NCBI GenBank assembly: GCA_934675115.1
Contig: CAKUPH010000001.1
Coordinates: 13,437 to 77,436 of the forward strand
Origin: an uncultured Oscillospiraceae bacterium
GTDB taxonomy: Bacteria; Bacillota; Clostridia; Oscillospirales; Oscillospiraceae
Direction: 5' to 3'
Length of the DNA stretch: 64,000 bases
Under the pieces are notes generated by a model. It was not told the DNA's origin and searched no databases. It saw only the letters and a list, made by a program, of their open reading frames with translations. A program made the translations under genes and the position numbers. This document shows, in pieces, positions 50,374 to 59,495 of this stretch (positions within the stretch are counted from its first letter, which is position 1; each line of letters opens with the position of its first letter).

Positions 50374-51342
50374 TTACTCCATGCCCTTCGCCATCTCGCG
50401 GATGATCTCTTCGGCGGAGAGGATATCCTTGATGTTGTCGATGGCGCCGCCGCAGTCCAGCAGGCCGTGCTCCAGATCGCCGTCCAGCATGGCGGTCTTG
50501 TAGCCGGCGGCGTAGGTGCCGGTGATGACGCCCGCGTTTTCCTTCGGGTTGGCCATGAGCTCAAGGCACTTGTCGATGACCGCGGTATGGATGCTGCGCA
50601 CCGGGCCGAAAATACCGGCCACCTGCACCAGCTGATCGGACGTGGTGTCCACGTACAGCTGCTTGATGCTCTCGTGGGTGGGAGCCTCGGTGCAGGCCAC
50701 GAAGCGGGAGCCGCAGTAGACGCCCTCCGCCCCCAGCAGACCGGCGATCTGAACGGACAGGCCGTCCACGATGCCGCCCGCGGCGATGAGGGGCACGTCC
50801 ACCACTTCCCGGGCGGAGCGGATAGCGGACAGTGTGCCGAAGTTCACGGGGTTCATGTGGCCGCCCGCGTCGGAGCTGCCGAAGACGATGGCGTCAAAGC
50901 CTTTATCCTGCGCCGCCCGGAGGGTCTTCCGGTCGGAGAAAATGGACTTGTGGATGGCGATCTTGCCCGCGGCGTGGACCCGGTCCACGTACTCCTTGGG
51001 CACCTCGTTGTTCAGGAATAGCACGGCGTTCACCGGCTCCTCGCAGTAGACGTCCAGCAGCATGTCAGACAGCTCGTCAGTGCGGAAGGAGACGATGAGC
51101 TCCGCGCCGAAGGGCTTGTCGGTGAGGCTCCGGGTCTTGCGGATCTCGTCCCGCATCCGCTGGGCGGTCTCCTTCATGTCCCGGGTAATGGTAGTCTGGC
51201 CCGCGTTGGGGCCGAGGATTCCGAAGCCGCCTGCGTTGGACACCGCGGCCACCAGCTTCGCGTCGGTCAGCCAGTTCATGGGGGCCTGAAGCACGGGGTA
51301 CTCGATCCCCAGCAGCTTCGCCACCCGCGAATCCTTCTTCAT
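50374..51342 (-). CDS. FMN-dependent nitronate monooxygenase / FabK-type 2-enoyl reductase family protein
   Basis: 322 aa from the ATG at 51342 (AGGAAGGG upstream). TIM-barrel with YPVLQAPMNWLTDAKLVAAVSNAGGFGILG at the N-terminus, GSSDAGGHMNP with the active-site His near residue 147, and the phosphate loop IAAGGIVDG then AGLLGAEGVYCGSRF. Sequence cannot tell monooxygenase from enoyl reductase; in an anaerobe a C=C reductase is the more likely role. It lies in the second catabolic operon between the PanB-like and EthD-like genes. Confidence 0.87.
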   Translation of the reverse strand: MKKDSRVAKLLGIEYPVLQAPMNWLTDAKLVAAVSNAGGFGILGPNAGQTTITRDMKETAQRMRDEIRKTRSLTDKPFGAELIVSFRTDELSDMLLDVYCEEPVNAVLFLNNEVPKEYVDRVHAAGKIAIHKSIFSDRKTLRAAQDKGFDAIVFGSSDAGGHMNPVNFGTLSAIRSAREVVDVPLIAAGGIVDGLSVQIAGLLGAEGVYCGSRFVACTEAPTHESIKQLYVDTTSDQLVQVAGIFGPVRSIHTAVIDKCLELMANPKENAGVITGTYAAGYKTAMLDGDLEHGLLDCGGAIDNIKDILSAEEIIREMAKGME

Positions 51343-51431
51343 CAAGAGAATTCCCTTCCTTTCTTTTTCCTTTTTGGCAAAAGTGGAGGGCGGAGTTGCC
51401 GAAACAGCTCCGCCCTCCTTCCGATTCAAGA

Positions 51432-52337
51432 TCAGAACTTCTCGATCTCCTTCATGAACTTCTCAAGCTCGGCGGGATCCATGTGCCAGCCGTGCTTCTC
51501 CTCGGGATAGACGTGGTTGCGGACGTCGTCGGCCCAAGCCTTGTAGCCGCCCACGGCGAACTTGAAGAAGTCGCCGTAGACCTTGGCGTGGGAGGCCAGA
51601 GAGGGCATCATGTTGAAGGTGTCGAAGTCCACCAGCTCATAGCCGTCGCAGTCGATGTCGCCGCCGGTGCAGCCGGAGGCCACGCCGATGACGGGGATGC
51701 GCAGCTTCTTGGCGATGGCGGCGCTGACCTCGCCCGGGGTGAGCTCGACGGTCATGGCCTTCATGCCGTTCTCCTGATACTCATAGGCCTGACGGAAGAC
51801 CTTCATGGCGTCCTCGCAGGTCTTGCCCAGCTTGCGGTAGCCGCCGAAGCCGGCAGTCTGCCAGCCGGACAGAGCGCCCACATGGCCGAACAGGACAACC
51901 CAGTTGTCGGACAGGTACTTGACCATGTCGTTGGTGATGCCCATGTAGTTGATGGAGTCGGCGCCCTCGGTCATGTAGATGGAGCAGTTCTTCAGGGCCT
52001 CTTCCTTACCGGCGACGGCGCAGGTCTGGGGCACGAAGTTGATGTGGATGTACTGGGCGGCACTGCGGACATTGCGGATCCACCAGGGGGCGTTGGCGGC
52101 GCGCATCTCGGCGTTCTCGCCGGGGGCGGTCAGACGCAGGACGTCGCAGCCGGCCATATCGGCGGCCATGGCGAAGTACTTGTCGCGGTCGGCGGGGCAC
52201 ATCTGGACGATGGGCTCGCCCTTATCCTTCATCTTCTGCAGGACCTGAATGGTCTTGCGGCCCTTCTTCATCAGGGAGGACTTAACCTTTTTGTCTTCCG
52301 CGTTGATCTCAACGGTGTTGGTCTTGTTTTCTGCCAT
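51432..52337 (-). CDS. PanB-like (ketopantoate hydroxymethyltransferase fold) protein with altered active site
   Basis: 301 aa. The C-terminal half is clearly PanB-like: GHVGALSGWQTAGFGGYRKL, GKTCEDAMKVFRQAYEYQENG, VELTPGEV (equivalent of the catalytic Glu of PanB) and IPVIGVASGCTGGDIDCDGY. The N-terminal half departs: the metal-binding GDSLGM of PanB aligns with TAPGENAEM, the ADMPF Asp with INF, and the VKLEGG Lys/Glu with INYMGI. A true pantothenate role is therefore doubtful. It may catalyse retro-aldol or C-C cleavage on another substrate, possibly with THF. AAAGGAG precedes the start. Confidence 0.75.
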   Translation of the reverse strand: MAENKTNTVEINAEDKKVKSSLMKKGRKTIQVLQKMKDKGEPIVQMCPADRDKYFAMAADMAGCDVLRLTAPGENAEMRAANAPWWIRNVRSAAQYIHINFVPQTCAVAGKEEALKNCSIYMTEGADSINYMGITNDMVKYLSDNWVVLFGHVGALSGWQTAGFGGYRKLGKTCEDAMKVFRQAYEYQENGMKAMTVELTPGEVSAAIAKKLRIPVIGVASGCTGGDIDCDGYELVDFDTFNMMPSLASHAKVYGDFFKFAVGGYKAWADDVRNHVYPEEKHGWHMDPAELEKFMKEIEKF

Positions 52338-52418
52338 GATAATTTTCTCCTTTCAAATTTCACATCACATGTGTTACAGCTGTATTGACCCGGCCGCAAA
52401 GCGGCCAAAAGGGACGGG

Positions 52419-53861
52419 TTACTGCGCGGCGGCGATCTCTTCCTTGCTGAAGCGGAAGCCCACGATAGCGCAGATCAGGCCGATGACGGCAAAGACGAAG
52501 CCGGTGGCAAAGGCCCGGGTGTAGTCGCCGCTGGAGCCCAGCACCACGCCCACCACGGCGCCGAAGATGACGGAGCCGCCGGTGGCGCCGAAGCTGTAGA
52601 GGGACGCGCCGGAGGGAATGTCCTCCCGGGGGGTGTTGCTCTGCCAGAAGGCGGAGAAGGTGGACTGGGATACCACGGAGGTGAAGCCGCCGATGGCGGT
52701 GGCGATGTAGATGATGATCATACCGGCGGGAACGCTGCCGCCCAGCACCACCAGATCGCCGCCCGCGGCGGTGCCTGTGAACTTCAGGCAGTACAGCAGG
52801 CCGGTGGCCACCATGGCCGCCGCCATGGACAGGATGCCGAAGATACGGAAGCGCTTGACGAACTTACGGCCCACATAGGCGCCCACAAAGAAGCCCAGAA
52901 TGAGGATGACGATCTGCTGGGCCATGGTGGCGGTGCCGTTGAAGAAGGTGGTGCCGGGGAAGCCGCCGAAGTTCATGCGGATCCACATGACGCAGTAGGA
53001 GCCGGAGCAGGTGGAGTACGCCGCCGCCACCAGCGAGCCGATGAAGGCGTAGGTCAGGCGCTTGTTGCGGAACATCCGGATGGGCACCGCGGGGTTGTCG
53101 ATGGTGAGCTCCCGGCGGATCATCCAGATCAGGCACACGAGGGTCAGCGCCAGCATGATGATGGACGCGGCACTGAGCCACTGGAACATCTTGCCGCCCA
53201 GATTCATCCACAGCACCATGCAGGCAAGGCCGATGACCGTCAGGATCAGGCCGAGGAAGTCAAAGCCCTTGGCCGCGCCGGGCACCTTGCTGTTGGGGCA
53301 CTTGCTCATGACCATTAGGAAGCCGATAACGGCCAGCGGCAGGTTGGACACATAGGCCAGCTTGGCCATGATGCCGCCGGCAGCATACATGGAGCTGACG
53401 ATCATGGGGCCACAGATGGCGCCGATGGCGTTGGCCACGGCGATGTAGCCGAAGAACTTGGCGCGCTCATGGGCCTCCACCGCCGCGGGCATCAGCACGT
53501 AGGCGCAGGAGACATAGAAGCCGCCGCCGATGGACTGGAGCAGGTAGGCAAGGCCATAGGGGATCCAGGTGGTGGTGAACATCATCAGGATGCGGCCCGC
53601 CAGCTGGATGATGATGCCGATGACGATCATGTTCCGCTGGCCCAGAATGGCCGTCAGCTTGCCGACGATGGGCAGCACCAGCACCATGCCCAGCGTGCCG
53701 AGGGCAGCGATGAGCACGTAGTACTGCATGGCGTCCATCTTGGCCACCTCGCCGGACATGCAGACGGCGGTGCCGTAGTTTGCGAACTGCATACCCACGC
53801 AGAGGATCAGGATACCGATGATGAAGCCCCAGTTTTTCTTTGCGGGCATCTGATTTTCCAT
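52419..53861 (-). CDS. Major facilitator superfamily transporter
   Basis: 480 aa with 12-14 hydrophobic segments. N-terminal MPAKKNWGFIIGILILCVGMQFANYG, MFS loop between helices 2 and 3 (PIVGKLTAILGQRNMI), a central cytoplasmic loop (MSKCPNSKVPGAAKGFDF) and a late loop GRKFVKRFRIFG. The pattern suggests a 14-helix DHA2-like protein. In this operon it is the only transporter and may import the substrate or export a product. Confidence 0.9.
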   Translation of the reverse strand: MENQMPAKKNWGFIIGILILCVGMQFANYGTAVCMSGEVAKMDAMQYYVLIAALGTLGMVLVLPIVGKLTAILGQRNMIVIGIIIQLAGRILMMFTTTWIPYGLAYLLQSIGGGFYVSCAYVLMPAAVEAHERAKFFGYIAVANAIGAICGPMIVSSMYAAGGIMAKLAYVSNLPLAVIGFLMVMSKCPNSKVPGAAKGFDFLGLILTVIGLACMVLWMNLGGKMFQWLSAASIIMLALTLVCLIWMIRRELTIDNPAVPIRMFRNKRLTYAFIGSLVAAAYSTCSGSYCVMWIRMNFGGFPGTTFFNGTATMAQQIVILILGFFVGAYVGRKFVKRFRIFGILSMAAAMVATGLLYCLKFTGTAAGGDLVVLGGSVPAGMIIIYIATAIGGFTSVVSQSTFSAFWQSNTPREDIPSGASLYSFGATGGSVIFGAVVGVVLGSSGDYTRAFATGFVFAVIGLICAIVGFRFSKEEIAAAQ

Positions 53862-53985
53862 AAAACTACTCCTCTCTCAGGCGGGAGGGGGTCCTCCCTT
53901 TCCCCCGCCGGTCAATCCGGTTGATACGGGTTCACGGACGGGTCGTAAGGCTCCGGCTGACCGTGGTAGCCGGTCAGCACCCGGA

Positions 53986-54783
53986 TCAGCCCAGGCACAC
54001 GCCGCCGTCGATGACGATGGACGCGGACTGGACAAACCTGGACTCGTCGCTGGCCAGATACACGGCCAGAGGGGAAATGTCCTCGGGCTTGCCGATCCGC
54101 ATGGGCATCATCCACTCGCCGCAGTGGGCGTTGTAGCCGGTCTTGTGGTGGAGCTCGACGCCCTCGTCGTCCCGCTGACCCATGGACTTGGCAATGTTCG
54201 TCATGATGGGGCCGGGCAGGATGGCGTTGCAGCGGATGCCCTTGCGGCCATACTCATAGGCGATGGACTTCATCAGCGCATTAGCGCCGGCCTTGGAGGC
54301 GGTATAGGCCGCGCCGCCGGTGGCGCTCTCGATGGCGGCGTTGGAGGTGATCATGACCATGGACGCCTTGATCTCGTTGGGAACGAAATACTGAAGGGCG
54401 GCCCGGGCGATCTTCATGGAGCCGGTGAGGTTGACGGAGATCTGACGGTCCCACAGCTCGTCGGTCACCCGCGCGGTGGGCGCGAAGTTGTCGGCGATGC
54501 CCGCGTTGTGGGACAGGACATTCATGGTGCCAAAGGCCTCGACGCAGGTCTTGACGGCGGCCTCGCAGTCCTCGGTGCTGGTGACGTTGCACTTCTGGAT
54601 GCGCAGCTGGTCGGACAGGCCCAGCTCGGCCACTTCCTTTTCCAGCTCCTTCAGGCCGTCCTCATTCATGTCGGTGGCGACGATCTTCGCGCCCTCCTTC
54701 ACGAAATTGATGGCAATTGCTTTGCCCATGCCGGAGGCTGCGCCGGTGACTACCGCGACTTTTCCTAACAAACGTTCTGCCAT
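53986..54783 (-). CDS. Short-chain dehydrogenase/reductase (SDR), first gene of the PanB-like operon
   Basis: 265 aa from the ATG at 54783 (AAGGAGG upstream; the in-frame ATG at 54837 is less well placed). TGAASGMGKAIA near residue 13, HNAG near 92, YTASK near 162, and the C-terminal SASIVIDGG. It resembles FabG/hydroxysteroid dehydrogenases. Substrate unknown. Upstream, TATTATAG/TATAGAAT at about 54880-54890 may be the -10 box of the operon. Confidence 0.88.
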   Translation of the reverse strand: MAERLLGKVAVVTGAASGMGKAIAINFVKEGAKIVATDMNEDGLKELEKEVAELGLSDQLRIQKCNVTSTEDCEAAVKTCVEAFGTMNVLSHNAGIADNFAPTARVTDELWDRQISVNLTGSMKIARAALQYFVPNEIKASMVMITSNAAIESATGGAAYTASKAGANALMKSIAYEYGRKGIRCNAILPGPIMTNIAKSMGQRDDEGVELHHKTGYNAHCGEWMMPMRIGKPEDISPLAVYLASDESRFVQSASIVIDGGVCLG

Positions 54784-54997
54784 TGTTGTTTTCCTCCTTG
54801 TCATTGATCGATTTGAACCATTTCCCGGAACGCACAAAAAACGCGCTGCGGCTCATGCGCCTTTTGTTGAATTTATTCTATAATAGGGCTGTCCAAATTA
54901 AAATGACCCAAAACAGTGATATCATGGAAGTAAAAATAATCAAAAAGTAGTATTTCTTTCTGCCTTGTGTTATGATAGATTCATAGGGATGGCAAAA

Positions 54998-55033
54998 GAG
55001 GGCGGCCCTTTCGACGGGACCGCCCTCTTTTTT
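54998..55033. terminator. Bidirectional terminator downstream of the LuxR-type gene
   Basis: AGAGGGCGG and CCGCCCTCT form the outer stem with an inner CCC/GGG helix, flanked by A and T runs. It separates the LuxR gene (ending at 55061) from the operon promoter region at 54784-54990, in which I see no gene. Confidence 0.85.
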
Positions 55034-55060
55034 CAAAAGTTATTCAGATTTATGTACAAG

Positions 55061-55828
55061 TCAGGAATTCGTGTGAGAATTGAACAGCCGGACCAGCAGC
55101 TCCTGCATGCTGGAGACCTTCAGCTTTTCGTAAATATGCGTGATATGCTTCCGGGTGGTGGTGGCCGAGATGTAGAGCATCTTGCTGATCTTGGCCTGAG
55201 ACACACCCTGACACAAAAGCCGGACGATCTCCATCTCCCGCTTCGTCAGCCCCGCCGTCTCCAGCAGGATCCGCCCCCGTGTGTTCCGGGAGTCGGACAG
55301 CGCGTTCCGGTACAGGGAGCAGACGCGGTTGTTCATGTGGGGCAGCAAACCAGCGATCACCTTCTGCTCCATCTCACCGAAGGGCACGTCATGGCTCCGA
55401 TCCCACACAAAGGTCACCCGGGAGATGCCGTCCCGGTCCCGCAGGCTCATGTGGCAGGAGTATTTCAGCTTCTGCGGCTCAATATAATCTGTGTAGTATT
55501 CACCCTGCTCCATCTGGGACCAGTCCACGAACCGCAGCAGCGGCTCCACCCCGGGCGGCTCCTTTTTCCAGTCCCGGCCCGGGCTGCGCGGAATGTCCAG
55601 CTTGGAGTAATATTCGAGGTACGCTTCGCTCACCTGCTGCTGGAAATTACAGTACTTTTCCCCCACGACAGCACCGGCGCCGTTGAGAATGTACGCCAGT
55701 CCCTTGTCAAAGTACACCAGCTCGCCCATGCTCTTCAGCGCCGTGTCCGCGAATACGCCCACATCTTCGCAGGTCTCGATCTTCAGCAGAAAATCGTTGA
55801 TCTTTTCCCAGGGGACCATGTCCAGCAT
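55061..55828 (-). CDS. LuxR-family transcriptional regulator
   Basis: 255 aa. The C-terminal GerE/LuxR HTH is clear: LTKREMEIVRLLCQGVSQAKISKMLYISATTTRKHITHIYEKLKV (about 190-235). The N-terminal 180 residues are not a receiver domain and look like a GAF/PAS-type ligand sensor (LVYFDKGLAYILNGAGAVVGEKYC). GGAGGTG lies upstream of the start. It is encoded directly before the PanB-like operon on the same strand, so it is the likely activator. A TATAAT at about 55860 on the minus strand may be its -10 box. Confidence 0.87.
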   Translation of the reverse strand: MLDMVPWEKINDFLLKIETCEDVGVFADTALKSMGELVYFDKGLAYILNGAGAVVGEKYCNFQQQVSEAYLEYYSKLDIPRSPGRDWKKEPPGVEPLLRFVDWSQMEQGEYYTDYIEPQKLKYSCHMSLRDRDGISRVTFVWDRSHDVPFGEMEQKVIAGLLPHMNNRVCSLYRNALSDSRNTRGRILLETAGLTKREMEIVRLLCQGVSQAKISKMLYISATTTRKHITHIYEKLKVSSMQELLVRLFNSHTNS

Positions 55829-56127
55829 CTGTGGTTCACCTCCGACTCAAGTTGTACACTAATTATAACAACTACCAGCAAAAATTGCAGTCGGTTTTTT
55901 GAATCTCCTCCCCATCTATAATATTCATACAATTTTAACATGTAACTCGCTCCAAACATATACTCATTTCGGAGTATTTTTACAAGGATTTAATGGACGC
56001 TTTGCGCCCTTACCACTCCAGGCTTTTTTTGCTACATTGGATGTATGCTCAAGGATACTGAACCATCCCAGCTCAGAACGCAGACAGCACACGAACCCAT
56101 TCACACATTCGATCGGGAGGTTATCGT

Positions 56128-57804
56128 ATGGAAATCAAAACAGACATCGAGATCGCGCAGGCATGTGAAAAGAAGAAGATCACCGAGATCGCCGCGGCGG
56201 CAGGCATCGACGAGAAATATCTGGAGCAGTACGGCAATTACAAGGCCAAGGTGGACTACCGCCTGCTGAAGGATCTGGCCGACAAGCCGGACGGCAAGCT
56301 CATCCTCGTCACCGCCATCACCCCCACCCCCGCCGGCGAGGGCAAGACCACCACCAGCGTGGGCCTGACCGACGGCCTGCGGAAGATCGGCAAGAACGCC
56401 GTCGTCGCCCTGCGTGAGCCGTCCCTCGGCCCCGTGTTCGGCGTCAAGGGCGGCGCCGCCGGCGGCGGCTATGCACAGGTCGTTCCCATGGAGGACATCA
56501 ACCTCCACTTCACCGGCGACTTCCACGCCATCGGCGCCGCCAACAACCTGCTGGCCGCCATGCTGGACAACCACATCCAGCAGGGCAACGCCCTCGGCAT
56601 CGACGTCAAGCAGATCACCTGGAAGCGGGCCGTGGACATGAACGACCGCCAGCTCCGCAACATCGTGGACGGTCTCGGCGGCCGGATGCAGGGCGTCCCC
56701 CGTGAGGACGGCTTCGAGATCACCGTGGCCAGCGAGGTCATGGCCGTGCTCTGCCTCGCCTCCGACATCAACGACCTCAAGGCCCGCCTCGGCCGCATCA
56801 TCGTGGCCTATACTTACGACGGCAAGCCCGTCACCGCCCACGATCTCAAGGCCGAGGGCGCCATGGCCGCCCTGCTCAAGGATGCCCTCAAGCCCAATCT
56901 GGTCCAGACGCTGGAGGGCACCCCCGCCTTCATCCACGGCGGCCCCTTCGCCAACATCGCCCACGGCTGCAACTCCGTCACCGCCACCCGCATGGCCCTC
57001 AAGCTGGGCGACTACGCCGTGACCGAGGCCGGCTTCGCCGCCGACCTGGGCGCGGAGAAGTTCCTCGACATCAAGTGCCGCATGGCCGGGCTCAAGCCCT
57101 CCGCCGTGGTCATCGTGGCCACCGTCCGGGCGCTGAAGTACCACGGCGGCGTGCCCAAGCCCGAGCTGAACCACGAAAATCTCGAGGCGCTGGAAAAGGG
57201 CCTGCCCAACCTCCTGCAGCACGTGGACAACATCAAGAACGTCTTCGGCCTGCCCTGCGTGGTGGCCATCAACGCCTTCCCCACCGACACGAAGGCCGAG
57301 CTGGATCTGGTGGAGCGCAAGTGCAATGAGCTGGGCGTCAACGTGGCCCTGTCCGAAGTGTGGGCCAAGGGCGGCGAGGGCGGCAAGGCCCTGGCCGAGG
57401 AGGTCGTCCGCCTGTGCGAGCAGCCCAACGACTTCCGCCACGCCTACGAGCTGGACACCACCATTCAGGAGAAGCTCAACGCCATCTGCACCAAGGTCTA
57501 CCACGCCGACGGCGTGCAGCTGGTGGGCAATGCCGTCAAGCAGGCCAAGCAGCTCACCGAGCTGGGCTTCGGCGATCTGCCCATCTGCATGGCCAAGACC
57601 CAGTATTCCTTCTCCGACGACGCCGCCCTGCTGGGCGCGCCCCGAGGCTTCACCATCAGCGTCCGCAACCTGAAGGTGTCCGCGGGCGCGGGCTTCATCG
57701 TGGCCCTCACCGGCGACATCATGACCATGCCCGGCCTGCCCAAGGTCCCCGCCGCCGAGAAGATCGACGTGGACGAGAACGGCGTCATCTCTGGCCTGTT
57801 CTGA
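56128..57804 (+). CDS. fhs: Formate-tetrahydrofolate ligase 2
   Basis: 558 aa. The P-loop [18 protein letters not shown] lies near residue 68 and is followed by the family segments [12 protein letters not shown] and [13 protein letters not shown]. The C-terminus [20 protein letters not shown] is almost identical to copy 1. CGGGAGG precedes the ATG. It heads the operon with fchA and folD, giving formate to methylene-THF in one unit. The leader (55829-56127) has a weak hairpin (ATACTC/GAGTAT near 55962-55978) but no pfl or THF aptamer, so its control differs from copy 1. Confidence 0.97.
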   Translation: MEIKTDIEIAQACEKKKITEIAAAAGIDEKYLEQYGNYKAKVDYRLLKDLADKPDGKLILVTAITPTPAGEGKTTTSVGLTDGLRKIGKNAVVALREPSLGPVFGVKGGAAGGGYAQVVPMEDINLHFTGDFHAIGAANNLLAAMLDNHIQQGNALGIDVKQITWKRAVDMNDRQLRNIVDGLGGRMQGVPREDGFEITVASEVMAVLCLASDINDLKARLGRIIVAYTYDGKPVTAHDLKAEGAMAALLKDALKPNLVQTLEGTPAFIHGGPFANIAHGCNSVTATRMALKLGDYAVTEAGFAADLGAEKFLDIKCRMAGLKPSAVVIVATVRALKYHGGVPKPELNHENLEALEKGLPNLLQHVDNIKNVFGLPCVVAINAFPTDTKAELDLVERKCNELGVNVALSEVWAKGGEGGKALAEEVVRLCEQPNDFRHAYELDTTIQEKLNAICTKVYHADGVQLVGNAVKQAKQLTELGFGDLPICMAKTQYSFSDDAALLGAPRGFTISVRNLKVSAGAGFIVALTGDIMTMPGLPKVPAAEKIDVDENGVISGLF

Positions 57805-57814
57805 GGACGAAACC

Positions 57815-58435
57815 ATGGACTACACCACAAAATCCTGCCGCGAATTTGTCGATGCCCTTGCCTCCGATGCCCCCGCCCCCGGCGGGGGCGGGGCGGCCGC
57901 GCTCATCGGGGCGCTGGGCACCGCGCTGGGCAATATGGTGGGTGCCCTCACTGTGGGCAAGAAGAAATACGCCGATGTGGAGGACGAGATCCGCGCCCTC
58001 ATGGCCCGCTGCGGTACGCTTCAGGGCCAGCTCCTCGATCAGGTGCCCGCCGACGCGGAGGTCTTTCTCCCGCTGGCCCGGGCCTATGGCATCCCCAAGG
58101 ACGACCCCGGCCGGAACGAGACGCTGGAGAAAGCCACCATCAACGCCTGCGCCGTGCCCGTGCGCATCATGGAGCTGTGCTGCGAGAGCCTTGACGTCAT
58201 CGCCGTCATGGCGGAAAAGGGCTCCCGGCTGGCGGTGTCCGACGCGGGCTGCGCCGCCGTCACGGTGAAGGCCGCCCTTCAGGCCGCGTCCCTCAACGTG
58301 TTCATCAACACGAAGACCCTGAAAAACCGGACGCTGGCGGAGGAGCTCAACGCCCGCTGCCTTGACATGCTGGACCGGTACTGCGCCCGGGCGGACGGCA
58401 TTTTCGACACCGTGAAGTCCGGATTCTTTCAGTGA
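57815..58435 (+). CDS. fchA: Methenyl-THF cyclohydrolase, FchA (cyclodeaminase-like)
   Basis: 206 aa, all-helical. Signature APAPGGGGAAALIGALGTALGNMVGALTVGKKKYADVE at about residues 20-56, typical of FchA and of the cyclodeaminase half of FTCD. It interconverts 10-formyl-THF and 5,10-methenyl-THF. It lies 10 bp after fhs2 and 9 bp before folD. Its presence matters because the adjacent FolD lacks the cyclohydrolase residues. Confidence 0.93.
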   Translation: MDYTTKSCREFVDALASDAPAPGGGGAAALIGALGTALGNMVGALTVGKKKYADVEDEIRALMARCGTLQGQLLDQVPADAEVFLPLARAYGIPKDDPGRNETLEKATINACAVPVRIMELCCESLDVIAVMAEKGSRLAVSDAGCAAVTVKAALQAASLNVFINTKTLKNRTLAEELNARCLDMLDRYCARADGIFDTVKSGFFQ

Positions 58436-58444
58436 GGTGAGCCT

Positions 58445-59329
58445 ATGGCCAAATTACTGCTGGGAAAAGAAGTCACCGCCGCCATGAACGGGCGGCTCCA
58501 GACCCGGGCCGCGGCCCTGCGGGAGCGGGGCGTGACGCCCACGCTGGCCATCGTCCGCTGCGGCGAGGACCCCTCCGACCTGTCCTATGAAAAGGGCGCG
58601 GAGAAGCGGGCCGCCCTCATCGGCGTTGCGGTGAAAAAGTTTCTCCTGCCCCGGGATACCACAAAGGAAGCGCTGCTGGACGTCATCGACGCCGTCAACG
58701 CCGACAGCTCCATCCACGGCTGTCTCATGTTCCGGCCCCTGCCCAAGCATCTGAAGGCCGATCAGGACGAGATCTGCAACCGGCTGGCCCCGGAAAAGGA
58801 CGTGGACTGCATGACCGACCTGTCCAACGCCGGGGTGTTCGAGGGGAAAAAGCTGGGTTTCGCCCCCTGCACCCCTCAGGCCTGCATGGAAATTCTGGCG
58901 CACTACGGCATTGACTGCAAGGGAAAGACCGCCGTGGTCATCGGCCGCAGTCTGGTGGTGGGCAAGCCCGCCGCCATGATGCTCATGGAGCGCAACGCCA
59001 CCGTCACCGTCTGCCACACCAAGACCGTGGACACCGCCGCCATTGCCCGGAACGCGGACATTCTGGTGTCCTCCGCCGGGGTGCTGGGCAGCCTCACCCG
59101 GGACTATGTCCGCCCGGGGCAGGTGGTCATCGACGTGTCCATCAACTGGGACGAGAACAGGCCCAACGCCCGGGGCGGCACCGGCGCCATCGCGGGGGAC
59201 GCCGTCTTTGACGACGTGGAGCCCATCGTGGACGCCATCACCCCCGTCCCCGGCGGCGTGGGCAGCGTCACCACCTCCGTCCTCATCGGCCACGTAGTGG
59301 AGGCCGCCGAGCGGTCTCTGTCCGAATAA
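58445..59329 (+). CDS. folD: FolD-family methylene-THF dehydrogenase lacking cyclohydrolase residues
   Basis: 294 aa. The NAD(P) domain is intact (VVIGRSLVVGKPAAMMLM near residue 165; TPVPGGVGSVTTSVL near the end). In the N-terminal domain the alignment DPSDLSYEKGAEKR with E. coli NPASQIYVASKRK is gap-free. The catalytic Lys54 is replaced by Ala, and the VQLPLP loop (Gln98) reads MFRPLP, so Gln98 is Phe. Asp121 is kept (EKDVDCM). Lys54 and Gln98 serve the cyclohydrolase step, so this should be a monofunctional dehydrogenase working with FchA. GAGGTGAG precedes the ATG. Confidence 0.92.
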   Translation: MAKLLLGKEVTAAMNGRLQTRAAALRERGVTPTLAIVRCGEDPSDLSYEKGAEKRAALIGVAVKKFLLPRDTTKEALLDVIDAVNADSSIHGCLMFRPLPKHLKADQDEICNRLAPEKDVDCMTDLSNAGVFEGKKLGFAPCTPQACMEILAHYGIDCKGKTAVVIGRSLVVGKPAAMMLMERNATVTVCHTKTVDTAAIARNADILVSSAGVLGSLTRDYVRPGQVVIDVSINWDENRPNARGGTGAIAGDAVFDDVEPIVDAITPVPGGVGSVTTSVLIGHVVEAAERSLSE

Positions 59330-59344
59330 GTCAACATTCAGCCT

Positions 59345-59448
59345 CGTCAGAGTAGGGACGGCGCGTCAAGTGCCGGCGGATGGGAAGTCGCCGCCGGACG
59401 AAGGAGCCAAAAGGGCTTCGCGTTGCCGTACCCGCTTCCGCTGCCGCC
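59345..59448 (+). ncRNA. Tetrahydrofolate (THF) riboswitch upstream of folT
   Basis: Conserved order of the folT/THF aptamer: AGAGTAGG, GGCGCGTCAAGTG, GCGGATGGGAAGTCG, ACGAAGGAGCC, then GCGTTGCCGTACCCGCTTCCG. These match the GAGUAG, GCGUUAAGUG, GGGAUG, CGAAG and CCGCU blocks of the class. THF binding would favour the terminator immediately downstream and shut off folate uptake. Confidence 0.88.
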
Positions 59449-59454
59449 CAAGGG

Positions 59455-59492
59455 AAACTCCCTTCTGCGGCAAGCCGCGAAAGGGAGTTTTT
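59455..59492 (+). terminator. folT riboswitch terminator that also contains the ribosome site
   Basis: AAACTCCCTT pairs with AAGGGAGTTT, with an inner GCGG/CCGC helix. The 3' arm is the folT Shine-Dalgarno (AAGGGAG), and the ATG is at 59496. The hairpin could therefore block both transcription and translation. Confidence 0.82.
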
Positions 59493-59495
59493 CAA

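Noticed and set aside
51432-52337. Pantothenate biosynthesis panB
   Set aside because: Metal and substrate residues of PanB are not conserved and panC/panD are missing.
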